The notes beneath the pieces are model-generated. The model searched no databases. It saw only the letters and a program-made list of their open reading frames with translations, and was not told the origin of the DNA. Shown here one piece after another: positions 48,451 to 61,500 of a stretch of 64,000 nucleotides of DNA (position 1 is the first letter of the stretch; each line of letters starts with the position of its first letter). The stretch is from Sordaria brevicollis (lineage: Eukaryota; Ascomycota; Sordariomycetes; Sordariales; Sordariaceae): NCBI GenBank assembly GCA_033439795.1, contig JAUTDP010000010.1, forward strand, positions 2,294,001-2,358,000. Reading direction: 5' to 3'. The position numbers were made by a program, and so were the translations under genes.

Positions 48451-50395
48451 GAGGAGGAAAAGAAAAGATGAAGAAGAGGGAAGACGAAAGAGAGGAAAGA
48501 GGTAGAGCGGTTATTGATATTTTATAGAGTTTGATGATGCTGCTTAATGATTTGATCTAATGATGTCTTGTGCGTGTGATGTCGTGATGTGCTAATGTGC
48601 AATAACCGTACTAATAAAGTTTGCTGCGTGCCATTCCGGCCGAGATGTCGAGATCGATGCTTGGGTATTAGCCACACTCGACGTTCGTCCTTGGAAACAA
48701 AAAACTTGAGAGTTCCAACATGTCCATGATCAACCCTATCTACGAAGAGAGTTACCGAACGGTACCCTAACATGCGTTGACCCGTCGTTTTGGCTAAAAG
48801 TACCTCTATAGTCTTAAGTTCTCTTGCCGTTCTAGTCCTCTTTCCTTTTCCAGTCCTCCTTTTTTCTTCTATCCTTTTCCCCCGCTCGCGTCTAAACCTC
48901 GAATTTGTAGTTACTGGCTTCAGTGTTCCCTTACGGCTCTCTTTACGTGGTTCCACTTTTGAAATATCGAGACGAAACGAAATCTGTAGCCCAGGTGCTT
49001 CAACTCCTGGTTACTGAGGGTATATATGGCGAGATATTATTTGGTGAGAGTGAGTGGCCTTGCTTAGATACTCTTCAAGATGATCGATCTGTTCCGATGT
49101 GGAAGGAAGCTCTGAAAAGGTTGGATTCACACCTGCTTGTACGTCACCAAAAAAAAAATTCTTAGTCGGTCAGTCAAGAAGTGCCGTAGCAAGATGGGTC
49201 GAAAGCACATACCGTTATTAAACTCGGGGTCATTACTACTGCCTGTCAATGATCGACTTGTGTCTTTTCATCGGCATATTTTACACTGACCAAACCGCAG
49301 ATGCTATCTACCTATCTACTCAATCAATTTCAGGAGTTCTAATGTAACTACCAAGTCATGCATTTGGCATGCGCAAGTTTATGAAAGTGCTACCCTACAG
49401 ATTGTGTCTGGAATTTGAACATAAGTGAAGCAAGATGTCGACACATCTTCTTGCTGTTTCCCTACTGTCTCATCAGTTTCATGAATGTTTCCACTTGTCA
49501 GTAACCATTATTCTATACACTACCGATGCCGGCGAGAGTTCAACTTCCCTTTCTTTTCGATGGTGGCCGCATCTTTCTTATACTTTCTCGCTCCGTCCGT
49601 AGTGTGTTACTTTGATATGAAATTCCACCTCAGTCCTCAGCTCACCACACGCGTTCTCCAACTTAAAGTTGACCTCGTTGTCCGCTACATAAGGCACATT
49701 TCCAACTCCTCAGTCACCGAACAAACCGAGATGTGTATCTGAAGCTCCGCTTCGACCCCAATGCCGGATCTCTCCCAATTTACATTCGCGCTTACCCTCC
49801 GAACTTGTCTTCCATCGCGGCTTCCTTCGTAGGGTTCTATACCTTCCCTTTCCCCCCTTCGAAGTTCACTCCATTCATTCTTTCCCCATTTCAGTCGTTC
49901 TTTCCCCCATTTGTCGTCCCTTCCGCCATTCACGGTTCCAGTCTCTGGCGCCTACCTCGCTTGCGATATAGCAGCTGCATTTTCGTTATGTACGGCGCCA
50001 CTCAGTCACGACGGACACTCGCGCAGACCGGATCCTCGAGGTATGTGGATAGGTGGACGATGGTGGGCCACAATGTAAGCCTTCCCTCAACTTCTTACTA
50101 GACTCCATTACGATATCAACGGTAACATCGTATAACATGGGCATGTTATAGCCTCACTTTCCCCTCCCCATAAATACCTCCTATATACTTCCCCTTCTGT
50201 CAACCTCTTTCGTTTTTCGGCTGAAGATAGGTTGGGTCTCCTGGGTGTTTCCGTGCCAGTGTCCCGGTACATCAATACCCTACCTGATGCCACGGAACAG
50301 AATCAGAGAAAATGTGTCAATATAACACTAGATGCGCGTGAGTGAGGTTGGGGTGGTATCCATCTGATCCCCCCCGTCAGCTAGTTAGATCAGAG
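48451..50395. other. Gene-free DNA between duplication copies
   Basis: Several short open frames (48923-49165, 49733-50101) show no domain signature, introns or initiation context that I trust. Pyrimidine-rich plus strand at 49550-49930. Confidence 0.45.
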
Positions 50396-51440
50396 ATACC
50401 CGATCCGATATCGTATGAGAGACCCTCCCACTCCGTTGTTGACTTCGTATTCCAACCAAAAGCTACCACAAGAAAACCTGGGGTTCCCTTGCTTGGGTCC
50501 GCTCAAGTGGTTAAGTTAGCTTTTTGGTTTTCTTGGCGACCAGGAAACGGATTCCGAGGATAGAATGGGCTGAATGGGACAAAGAAACGTGATATGCAAG
50601 AAGATGCAAGAAGGGTTCACCAGCCTCTTTCTCCCAGGTTGGTTATGCTTTGTCGGTTGTAATGGCCATTCTCCCTCATTTTCCGCCACATGTTTTTGAG
50701 ATTTTGGCGCAAGACATTCGTTTAGTCGTCCATACCTTTTATTGCCTGGAGGAGCTTCGTTTCCATACTCTATGTCCCTATAGTGATTTGATGTTGTATC
50801 GGGGAACCTCCCATTGGCTACCTTCTTACTATGCTGTCCTTTTATCCCCTATATTATTCCCGTCTCTAACCCATCAAGCAGGATATCATGTTAGCCATAT
50901 AACCGCCGTTCTTCCGGCCTTCCCTTTATTCCGCATACCTCACTCGGGTCCAGGAACCATATGACAAGACAAAGAGTGAAAAAGAAAAAAAGAAAGATAT
51001 GAAACGTCCATGACAGCCACACCACAGGTTGGCCTTGCCCTTGGCTTGGCGGGCGCTGTATGATCTTATCAAAACCACGTGAAATGAGCTTAAACAGTAC
51101 TTGGTAGGTAATCCACAGTCCAAAAGTCTTACTGTAGGAAAGTTGATGCCAAGAATCACCAAGACCGAAACCCTTTTCTTTTGCTTCTTGTACTGGAGGA
51201 TGATTTTGGTCACCCAAGGGATATCTCCTCAGTAATCATTAACACTGTCTTCACGTTTAGTACCTACCTACCTCAAATCTAACCCCTTCTACCCGCATGC
51301 CAGGCCATGTCATGGGCATGTTTGTTTGAGGAGACAACAACAAAGTCAAACGTTAAGGTGAAGGAAAGCGGCGCTGGCTCCGGACGGATGATCTGAACCG
51401 AGATCAGATGCAAGATCAGCACATCGTTTGCATAATAAAA
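50396..51440 (+). repeat. Non-coding duplication, copy B
   Basis: Direct counterpart of 47640-48450, about 2.7 kb away, with the same block order and orientation. It is about 230 bp longer, mainly from insertion between the middle and the shared 22-mer. Confidence 0.75.
51061..51082 (+). promoter_or_regulatory. Shared 22 bp block with TTATC and CACGTG (copy B)
   Basis: Exact copy of 48365-48386, the longest identical stretch I found between the two diverged copies. Confidence 0.4.
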
Positions 51441-54400
51441 ATAAAAAAGGAGGGGTGGCAGGCAGTGTGACAGGCAGGCAGTCAGGCAGGCAGAAAAGGA
51501 GAAACGTAAAAAATAATCAGATATGTGGTTGCCGTTGAGAGTCTTTGTATGGCGGCAGGCAAAATCCGGCATCCCGATTTCCGTTAGACGCATTCTTGGC
51601 CCTTTCCTTACTCTGCGGGTCCGAATCCGAGGGAAACCCCTGGACGGGCGCATTTGATCCCTTGTTGAAGGGCTGGCATTTATGTTCGGGCTTTTGCGGT
51701 TGATTGATGGATGGATGAATTGAATGCGAGTTTACGAAAGCCGCTTTTTTCTTGTTCCCTGTGACAGACTGACTGAGAATGTGATAGGGGTCTGATGCCC
51801 ACCAGCCCGTTGTTTCACCAACAGGAACGGGCACTGCGGACCTATTACATGTGAGTGGGCGGTTGCAACTTTGCAAACGTTAATCACAGTACCATAATAT
51901 AGGGTTATGTATGTGTGATTTCTGTTATATCCCACAGTTAGCGTGCGCACCAACGAGCCTCAATTTGCCACTTCAAGGTCATGATAGTAACAGTATGGTT
52001 CGGTTGCAAGGCCATGTGGGATGTGGAGAGGCCATGGAAGGATTTGTGTTGCTGGGACCATCGGACTAGAGGGAACCTATAACGTTGCCGGTATCCGGCC
52101 GAAACGAGGTTCAAAGAAAAAAATATCAAGTCAAGGGTTGGCGGTTAGTTCCTCGCGGAAATAGTGCGCGAGCCTCGTCGTATGTCTTTTGGACCGACGA
52201 CAACAACCCTTGCCTAAGCCGCGCCCACTTGGCGTGTTTGGACAGGCGAGGCCGCGAGGCAGAGAGACAAGGATGAATTACAGTTCCAGGGTTATTTGAA
52301 GGAAAAAGTTCGGGAATGGGAATGGGAATGGGAAAACCAAGACAGAGACAAAATTTGATGAACATCTCCGGTTGCCCCGATCTGGGCAATCTCTTGGTGT
52401 TACCGACCCGAGGCTGGATCCGTCTCGAACAGCTCGTTTGTGTCCTTTCCATTCGGCCTCGTTCGGTTTGTTTTTGCATTTTGGGAATGCACCGAAACAG
52501 AAAAGATCTGATGTTTGGGAGGTAGCCGACACACCAAACAGATGAGTTGATGTGGATGAAAATGTCTCTTTCATACAGTTGTGAGGGCTTGGGTTATTGT
52601 GAGGGTGTGTCGCTCCTGTGCCTTTAATCACAAGATAAAACAGACGAACGGCCTTATCGTAATTTGTCGATCATCTGGGGCTGTTCCATATGGCTTTATG
52701 TTTTTTTCTTGTGCTCCCTTTCACCCACGCTGCTCTTCGGTTGACAGATGGACAAAAGGGGATAAAGAGCAGAAAAAGGTCGAATCTGGATTCGGTGATC
52801 GACATTTGCCACCTGACCGCTTTTCAGGGTCCTGGGCCACCGGGCCTTGGGGAACGGCCTGTGGAGTTTTTGAATGGTTGCCATGAGCTGCCATGTTGTG
52901 TTCTGGACATTGGTGTCGTCTGCGAATGGGAGGCTGACAAGGCAGACGGACAGGACATTCTGAGGGTTCTGGAAGGCCTTAAGTGCGAATACGTACTGTG
53001 CCCCCCGGCGTGGTTTTCTCCTGGGAGTTGGGTTGTTGTCAGCCTCCGTTCGCGGATATCAAGTCGTTTCAGTATCAAAATGGAAAACAACAAGCGAAAC
53101 AAACCCGCAAGATGATGCAGTCATGTGAGGGAAAACCAAGGTTTTCGATACTGCACAAGCCTGGGATCCCATCAGAACCTATGTCAGCTCAGATCCACGG
53201 TTTCCTCTTTGGTGCTTAGCTGTTGATCATATACTTTATTTTTGATGCGGCTCGACCTACACGAGGCTGGCACATTGGATGCCAGACCAGGAAACGTACC
53301 TTATAGAAGCCCATCTTAAGCGGCTTTCTCGAGATGATTTACTCGTTGCGTATACGATGTCGCTTTCTCTTGTTATTACGAAGTCATGGCATCTCTATTT
53401 GGATCTAACCACCAGTTGATGGTAGACCCGAGTCGGATGTTGTTGACGACATGAGCCCCGCCAGTTTGGAACGGACGCCGGACGAATGCCCCAGTCGGCG
53501 ATGTCGGATGAGATGGCAAATTCTAGCTGAAAGGGTCAATGTGTTACCGTTGCCGCCATCGTCACTCCCTGAATCGCAGGCTTGAGCTCGTGTTTCCGCA
53601 ACAGGCAAGTCCTGCCATGTCTTTCCGTGGTCTCTGCTTCCACGTCGTCAATTCAAGCCTTCACCGCCGCAACTTGGACCTCAAAGAAATTTCTGTAACT
53701 TGTTGAGCAGGGTTTGTCGTTCTGGGCGTTAAATGGTGCTTGTCCCATGGCACCAATGGTGCGACCATGTTGTTGGAGAAAGGCCATGTTGGAGCGAGCT
53801 GAAAGCCCGAGCCCAGCAACACAATGGCGGCTTTCGCGATAAGAGACGAAAAGCTAGAAAAGTGACGTAGGTGGCTGTCAATACACGCTTTTGAACCCGG
53901 CAAGCGACAGGCGCTTGCTGTCCATGCCCATGCCGTTTAATGAGACGAGGGGAAGCTCCGGGAGTGTTGGGCATCGTCGCGTGTCGCCCATGAGAATTTC
54001 AGAGCCTGGGGACAACCGGAAGGAGGGGTAAATAACGACAGGTGCAGCTATCACTACCAGTGATGTAGGGCGTAGTATAGCGTATGTAGTAAAGTAAAAG
54101 ATAGGTCAATAATGGGGTCGCGTGGTGCTGCGGATGAATCCGATGTTGACATATTGTCGATCTATGCCATGATCTCGATTGCATATCTTTTGCACGTCTA
54201 GTGGTCGATTATTGGAGACGATGCCATGGCAATCAGTTGAATTGCGATGGCGAACCTTGCGAACGAAAAGAAAAAAAAACCGTCGAGTGGATTGTTGGAA
54301 TGGAACTGGGTGAGCGAGAGTTGTTGGCTCCTGCTTTCACGTCGGTGTGACAGGGCAGCAATGTGTGAAAGCTACAAAAAATTCACTGTGAGTCTAGCCC

Positions 54401-56504
54401 GTTCGGGGCTAGTATACAGTAACTGGAATGACTGTACGCTGCGAAAGTTGGGGAAAGAGCCCAGCTCCAACGACGCTTCGGACCCGACTTGTCCAGTTCC
54501 CGTCTCGTCCTTGCACTTCCTTGGTGCAAAATGCTCTTTCAAGTTGGGCGCCCAGCATCGCCAGTTTTCAGAGGCGCTTTTAGTTGGGTTGCAACCTCTG
54601 AAAGTTGGGCCTTGGAAATGACGGGCGGATGATTTCCCATCTCCCACGCGCCCATGATATGCCGACGGGTTCAGTGAGGCTCAAAGTAGGGCGGGGCCGC
54701 GGCGTCTAGAATTTGCTCTGCCTGCCACAAACATGGGAACTGCTGCTGCACACACGGTTCCATGCCGGCATGCGTGGACTGGGAAACTGACGAACTGAGT
54801 TCTTTGGTTGCGGGCACCGCGCAGGCTCACCTTGTGATCTCGCGTGGGACGGTGAGATATGTACACCACATAGCAGCCAACGGTTACCTTGACCAGGGCC
54901 GGCTGCAACCAGGGAGCTTTCCAAGGTCGTATTTTCGTTTTGGATTGCTCAGCATCTGTTGCTGCACCTGGACTCGAGTCTATCGAGGGTTTATCTCCAA
55001 GGCTTCACTGACTGATATCAGCTGGCGGCCGGTGTTGATATCATATTGGGGCCTTTCTGTACGAGCGGTTAGCTACACCTGCATAGGGATGCCTTGACTG
55101 GCAACTGAAACCTGTTGGTGTATGCAGTCAATATCATGACAGCTGTGTCTGTATGTGGTCAGCAGGAAGGCGACAAAAGGCGGGGGAAACAATCCGTCCC
55201 GTTGGACGTGATTGTCTCCGGGGTCGGTCCTCTGTGGTTTGGCTGTTGTACGTCTGGACGTTTTGTACGACGCTGAAGAGGTGGCGTTGAGCAACCCCGC
55301 AACCCGTTTCAGGCGATTGCTCTAGGTAGCTACCAATACTGCGCAGCGTATACACAGATGATACCGCCAACCAGTGATCTCCATGGCATCGCTCGATCGT
55401 TTGTTGATGGGAGATCAGTGTGTCCCTATGGGCTTTCTCCAAAGGCGCTCGATTACTGGCGATTCGCGACGTGCCCAGTCGAGCCAATCGACCAAAATAT
55501 GCGCAATAGAGGCAAAAACGAGTTTCTTTTGAGCATGAAGCATGACCCGAATGTCTTGATTGCTTGAAACCGGCCGGCTACCGCGAGTCCAAGTCGCACG
55601 GTAGAAGAGAGTCTTGTGCAAGGCGCCATGTGTGCCATCGTGTGCGGGTAGCCTAGGTATGCGTGCCTTCTGCCAGCTGCCTGACCACAGTATGGAGGTG
55701 ACCTAACATTTCCCAGAGAAGTGGTCGCCTGCTTCATTTGGGATCGAGGTCCGGACCCGAGATGGGAAATGTGAGGAGAGGATGATGGTGTTTTCTGGTG
55801 GTAATTGTCAGCTATGCCCCTGAGATTCCGGGATTCCGATGCCAGATTTGCGGCCTTGCGGGAGGGGAGAGGGGCGCTCTCCGCCCAGGGAGGGAAGCAC
55901 ATGGTTGTGGTCGTTGAGAATACGGATGTCCAGGTCGAGGATCGAGTCTTTTTTGTAATGCGTTTCGTGCTGCTTTTCTGTTCCGGGTTTCTTGAATCTT
56001 CGACGGTCAGACCCTCTTCAAACACATGATTTTCCGGTCAGTCAGGCACAACCACGTTTCCCGAGCGGAAGCTGCCCGTCCCGGCTTCAGTCCGTGTGGT
56101 CGCCGTCCCCTCCGTCTCCGTCGGTACGGGACCACGAGACGAGATGGGACGAGTCAGGCTCGAGGGTTCAGTTTGCAGCTGGCGTGTGAGGAGTTGCCAC
56201 TCACACTGTCCCAGATATCAGGCCGTGCACCTCCCTTCTGGGCTGTCAAGTAGAAGGGCAGTTGCAGTTGCCAGTGCCAGGCCGCTGTAGCCTTGAATCC
56301 CGTCTTGAATCTTGATACCACCTGCGCGGCACTGGATATCGGAGTCCGGACGGTGTCCCTGGGGAATGGGAGGAGGAAACTCACTTCTAATGATAAAATC
56401 ATTGCTTTGGGTTTGAACAAGTTGAAGTTTGTACAGGGAAACGTCAAAGTCAAATGTAAAACCGAAAATGCTCAAAGGGTTCTGCCGTCTGCGGCGTGCC
56501 AATG
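51441..56504. other. Gene-poor 5 kb upstream of os-1 leader
   Basis: No supportable gene on either strand. The longest frame with a possible signal peptide (52690-53115, MALCFFLVLPFTHAALRL) lacks corroboration. CAGG/GGCA-type simple sequence at 51465-51495 and GGGAAT repeats at 52312-52333. Confidence 0.45.
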
Positions 56505-58568
56505 TACCTTACACGCAAAAGCACAGACCATCTCTCTCAGGTCCCAAGTGTGCCAAGCATCGGCACCAAGAGCCAGTCAGACGAGTTGCCGTGCAGGAAA
56601 GCGCAGGGCACGTTGATCCTTCCCTTACTCGGCGGCTCGGCCGGCACCCCACCAGCCCACCCCATCCCGTCTCTGCTGCTGCTGCTTCTGCTGTGAAACT
56701 GAAGAGCCAAAGACGAAGCAACAGAAACGAAGAATCGGACGAAGGAGGCTTCGGGTCTCTTTGACTTTGATCACTTTTTACACTTTGCCCAACAACACCA
56801 CCAGTCTTCTAGTTTCGACAACCGAACAAAACAACAACAGCAACACCCCAACCTTCCGTTCCGTCCTCTCCCTCCACCCCTCGTCGTCCGCGCGCCGCCA
56901 TCATCCTTGTTGGCCATCCCGGGCCCTGTCCTCTCTCTCGTCCCATCCGTTTTCCCTTTCAGAATTCCCCCATTCAAAACGAAGCCCTTCCGCACTGCAG
57001 TTACATACCTGTAGACACTCCGTCCAAGATATACTGTGCCAAAGTCTCCGTCAACCACGACCTCATCACTCGGTAGATTGTTAGGAATAGCAAAGAGGGA
57101 AGAACAAGAACAGGAAATGAAGAGGGAGTGATAGGCAACAGAAACGATTTGGGAAACCAAGAAGAAAAAAAGAACAAAAACCTACACCAAAAGCTAAAAC
57201 GGCACCGATACCCATAACACGAAGCCGTCCAGCCATTCAACGCTCAGCGCCCACCCTTGTCTCCGTCCGACTGCACTAACAAGAACTTGCACTGTGCTGC
57301 TCTAGCGCTCCGACTCTGGACTCTTCAGTCTTCGCTCAAACAGCCTGCAGTGGCCTGCTGCGGCCCCAACGAGTGCGTCTCCAGTCCCGTTCCAGTCCCG
57401 TCCATCCAGGAGCCAGTGATCTGATCCTATCCGACCCAGTCTCTTCCAGTTCCGCCCGCGCCAGAGCCAGACGAGCCACTCGCATCTATCGAACCAGTCG
57501 AGAGCCACAGCCCGCAAGTCCAGGCACCGCTCGATATCTCTCCTCTTTTTCTCCGCCTCACTCTCCTCAACCTGGCCACAGTCCACAGTCCACCCGTCGA
57601 CCGGACCACCAGCACCTCACTCACAAGTCACAACCACCAAAGCGAGGGCGTGACCGGACGGGACTTGTCAACCACAGCAGAAGAATCCCAGCTCACAGCA
57701 CGAACCACCGACTGAGGAGTCCTTTTTAGCTTCCTCTAGCAGCAGTTCCTGAGTCTCGCAGTGTTCGCAGTCGTCCCAGGTCAAAGAGGTCCCAGCAAAA
57801 GCGGCGGCAGCAGCAACCTAACAGCACGCAGCCGATCAGACTGTTGTAAACCACCCCCAGGGAACAGACAGGACCAGCCCGACAAAGCTACCACCGCTGT
57901 CGCTGCCCTCCTCCCTGTCCCCCAGTCGCAAAGAAAGCGCTACCTAGCCACGGAGAAAAAGCGACCAAAAGAGGCAAACAAAATCTCCTACGACTAGCAC
58001 CGAGGCGCACATCGAGTCTCCTCTTCCGAGCCTGAAGCCTCTCTCAAGTCGTCAGCTTCAGCTCCTCTCTCTCTCTCCTTTCGCCGCGACCACAATCCTT
58101 TTTGAAAAACACCATTCCCACCCATCGCGGGATCCCAACCATCGGACTACCAAACAGTGAGCCCACCCCAACAGCACTGTCCTTTCGTCTGAAACTTCCC
58201 CAAACTCCCCTTCGCACGCGCTGCATTATTCACGTTGCTGACGATCCCCTGCTTCCAAAAGACCACCCACACACACACACAACCCCGACGCTTTGCATTG
58301 CAATCCGCAACACCACATCAACCGAACCCAACCAGCCACAAACCAGACACCAGAGGTCGATCAACCGCCGCTCCCTCCCCGTGTCTCTCGAGTCGATCTT
58401 CCATCTCGATTCAATTGAAACGCGCCTTATCAACACAACATCGCAAACGCCCATGAAGTCGCAAGAGTCGATTGTTACCCGTTAGCATCCGCGCCTTGCC
58501 CGACTGCGTTTCTTGCTTTAATTTCCGTCAACAAGGCTCACGGCGCCAACGGCCGTAGCCCCAAAATC
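56505..58568 (+). promoter_or_regulatory. Long ATG-depleted 5' leader of os-1
   Basis: Over 2064 nt the plus strand has only two ATGs: one at 57117, opening a four-codon frame, and one at 58453. The sequence is C/A- and CT-rich, with (CA)n at 58264-58281. Such depletion fits a very long transcribed 5' UTR. The transcription start is not fixed; a pyrimidine-rich zone at about 56860-56960 is a candidate. Confidence 0.6.
58453..58485 (+). promoter_or_regulatory. 10-codon uORF before os-1
   Basis: ATG..TAG encoding MKSQESIVTR, ending 83 nt before the os-1 ATG. It is the only uORF in the last 1.4 kb, so it may regulate translation. Confidence 0.6.
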
Positions 58569-61500
58569 ATGACTGACGGCCCAACTCTCGCAGCCATTGC
58601 TGCGCTCGTCAAATCCTTAGCCGTCGACCCGGCCACTACCCAGACCTCTGGACTTCGCCCGAGCACTCATGTCAGGCTTCCCGGTCCCTATACCCGTGAG
58701 AAGGGTGACTTGGAGCGGGAGCTCTCCGCTCTTGTTGTCCGCATAGAGCAGCTGGAGACTGCCGCCATCGCCGCCACTCCTCCAGTAATGCCCGATACAC
58801 CAAATGCGACACCCGATGCGCTCTTTTCAGAGGGTGCCCTTTCGCCATCTTCCGAAACACCTGATGCTCGCTACCCCGCCCCGCTACCGCGAAACGGCTT
58901 CATTGACGAGGCCCTCGAGGGCCTCCGCGAACATGTAGACGACCAATCCAAATTGCTTGATAGCCAGCGTCAGGAGCTTGCTGGTGTGAACGCACAGCTG
59001 ATTGAGCAAAAGCAACTTCAGGAAAAGGCTCTTGCCATCATCGAACAGGAACGGGTTGCTACTCTTGAGCGGGAACTCTGGAAGCACCAAAAGGCCAATG
59101 AGGCCTTCCAAAAGGCTCTCCGAGAAATCGGTGAGATTGTCACTGCCGTCGCCAGGGGTGATTTGTCCAAAAAGGTCCGCATGAACTCGGTGGAAATGGA
59201 CCCAGAGATCACCACTTTCAAGCGCACGATAAACACCATGATGGACCAGTTGCAAGTCTTTTCGTCTGAAGTCTCGCGTGTCGCCCGTGAAGTCGGAACC
59301 GAGGGCATACTCGGTGGCCAGGCTCAGATCGAAGGCGTTGACGGCACGTGGAAGGAACTCACAGACAATGGTATGTTTTCGTCCCATCTTTTGACATGTG
59401 CAGCGGCCCACTTACTGACCATCAACCAGTCAACGTCATGGCCCAGAATCTCACCGACCAAGTGCGAGAAATCGCTTCCGTAACGACTGCTGTCGCCCAT
59501 GGCGATCTTACCAAGAAGATCGAGCGTCCCGCCAAGGGTGAAATACTTCAACTCCAACAAACCATCAATACAATGGTGGATCAGCTACGGACTTTTGCCT
59601 CTGAAGTTACACGCGTTGCCAGAGATGTCGGTACCGAAGGTATCCTCGGTGGTCAAGCTGACGTCGAAGGAGTCCAGGGCATGTGGAACGAACTAACGGT
59701 TAATGTGAACGCCATGGCAAACAATCTTACAACCCAAGTCAGAGATATCATCAAGGTTACTACCGCCGTCGCCAAGGGTGACCTCACACAAAAGGTGCAA
59801 GCTGAATGCCGCGGCGAAATTTTCGAACTGAAGAAGACTATCAACTCCATGGTGGACCAACTACAACAATTTGCTCGCGAAGTCACCAAGATCGCCAGGG
59901 AAGTCGGAACCGAAGGAAGGCTCGGTGGCCAGGCTACCGTTCACGATGTCCAGGGTACTTGGAGAGACCTCACCGAAAATGTCAACGGCATGGCCATGAA
60001 CTTGACCACGCAGGTGCGAGAGATTGCAAAGGTTACTACGGCCGTCGCCAAGGGTGATTTGACCAAGAAGATTGGGGTCGAGGTCCAGGGCGAAATCTTG
60101 GATTTGAAGAACACCATCAATACCATGGTTGACCGTCTTGGTACTTTCGCTTTCGAGGTCAGCAAGGTCGCCAGGGAAGTCGGCACTGATGGTACCCTGG
60201 GCGGTCAGGCCCAGGTTGATAATGTGGAGGGCAAGTGGAAAGACCTCACCGAGAACGTCAACACCATGGCTAGTAACCTTACGTCTCAGGTAAGCTTCTT
60301 CCTTTATCTCTCGGCCTGAACTGTTTGCTAACCATGTTCCAGGTCCGTGGGATTTCTACTGTCACACAAGCCATTGCCAATGGTGATATGAGCCGCAAGA
60401 TCGAGGTTGAAGCCAAGGGGGAGATACTCATACTCAAGGAGACCATCAACAACATGGTTGACCGTCTTTCGATTTTCTGCAACGAGGTGCAAAGAGTCGC
60501 CAAGGATGTCGGTGTCGACGGTATCATGGGAGGACAGGCCGATGTTGCTGGCCTGAAGGGCAGGTGGAAGGAAATTACCACCGACGTCAACACCATGGCG
60601 AACAACTTGGTAAGTTCTGCCGCCGGAAAGTAACAACCAAGCTCCTTGCTAACTCCCTCGTCAGACGGCACAAGTGAGAGCTTTCGGCGACATTACAAAC
60701 GCGGCAACAGACGGGGACTTTACAAAACTCGTCGAGGTCGAAGCCTCAGGCGAGATGGACGAACTCAAAAAGAAGATCAACCAGATGGTCTACAATTTGC
60801 GAGACAGTATTCAACGTAATACCCAAGCCAGGGAAGCCGCCGAACTGGCCAATAAGACCAAGTCCGAGTTCTTGGCGAATATGTCCCACGAGATCCGCAC
60901 TCCCATGAACGGCATTATCGGCATGACACAACTTACTCTCGATACCGACCTGACACAGTATCAGAGAGAAATGCTCAACATTGTCAACTCTCTGGCCAAC
61001 AGCTTACTGACCATTATCGACGACATTCTGGATCTGTCCAAGATCGAAGCTAGGCGTATGGTCATCGAAGAGATTCCATATACGTTGCGTGGCACCGTCT
61101 TCAACGCACTCAAAACTCTTGCTGTCAAGGCAAACGAGAAGTTCTTGGATCTCACGTATCGCGTCGACAGCTCTGTACCTGATCACGTCGTCGGTGATTC
61201 CTTCAGATTACGCCAGATTATCCTCAACCTTGTTGGCAATGCTATCAAGTTCACCGAGCATGGTGAAGTTAGTCTTACCATCCAGAAAGCTTCCTCGGTA
61301 CAGTGCGGTGCCGATGAATACGCCATCGAGTTTGTCGTTTCCGATACTGGTATCGGTATTCCGGCCGACAAGCTCGATCTTATCTTCGACACTTTCCAGC
61401 AGGCCGATGGTTCTATGACCCGCAAGTTCGGCGGGACTGGTCTTGGTCTCTCCATCTCCAAGCGTCTCGTCAACCTCATGGGTGGTGACGTGTGGGTGAA

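Noticed and set aside
48790..49165. Two overlapping plus-strand frames between the duplicated segments
   Set aside because: Not shared with the other copy, and no domain or intron structure.
52690..53115. 141-codon plus-strand frame with a signal-peptide-like start
   Set aside because: Only the hydrophobic start argues for it; the rest shows no fold-like pattern, and no splice continuation improves it.
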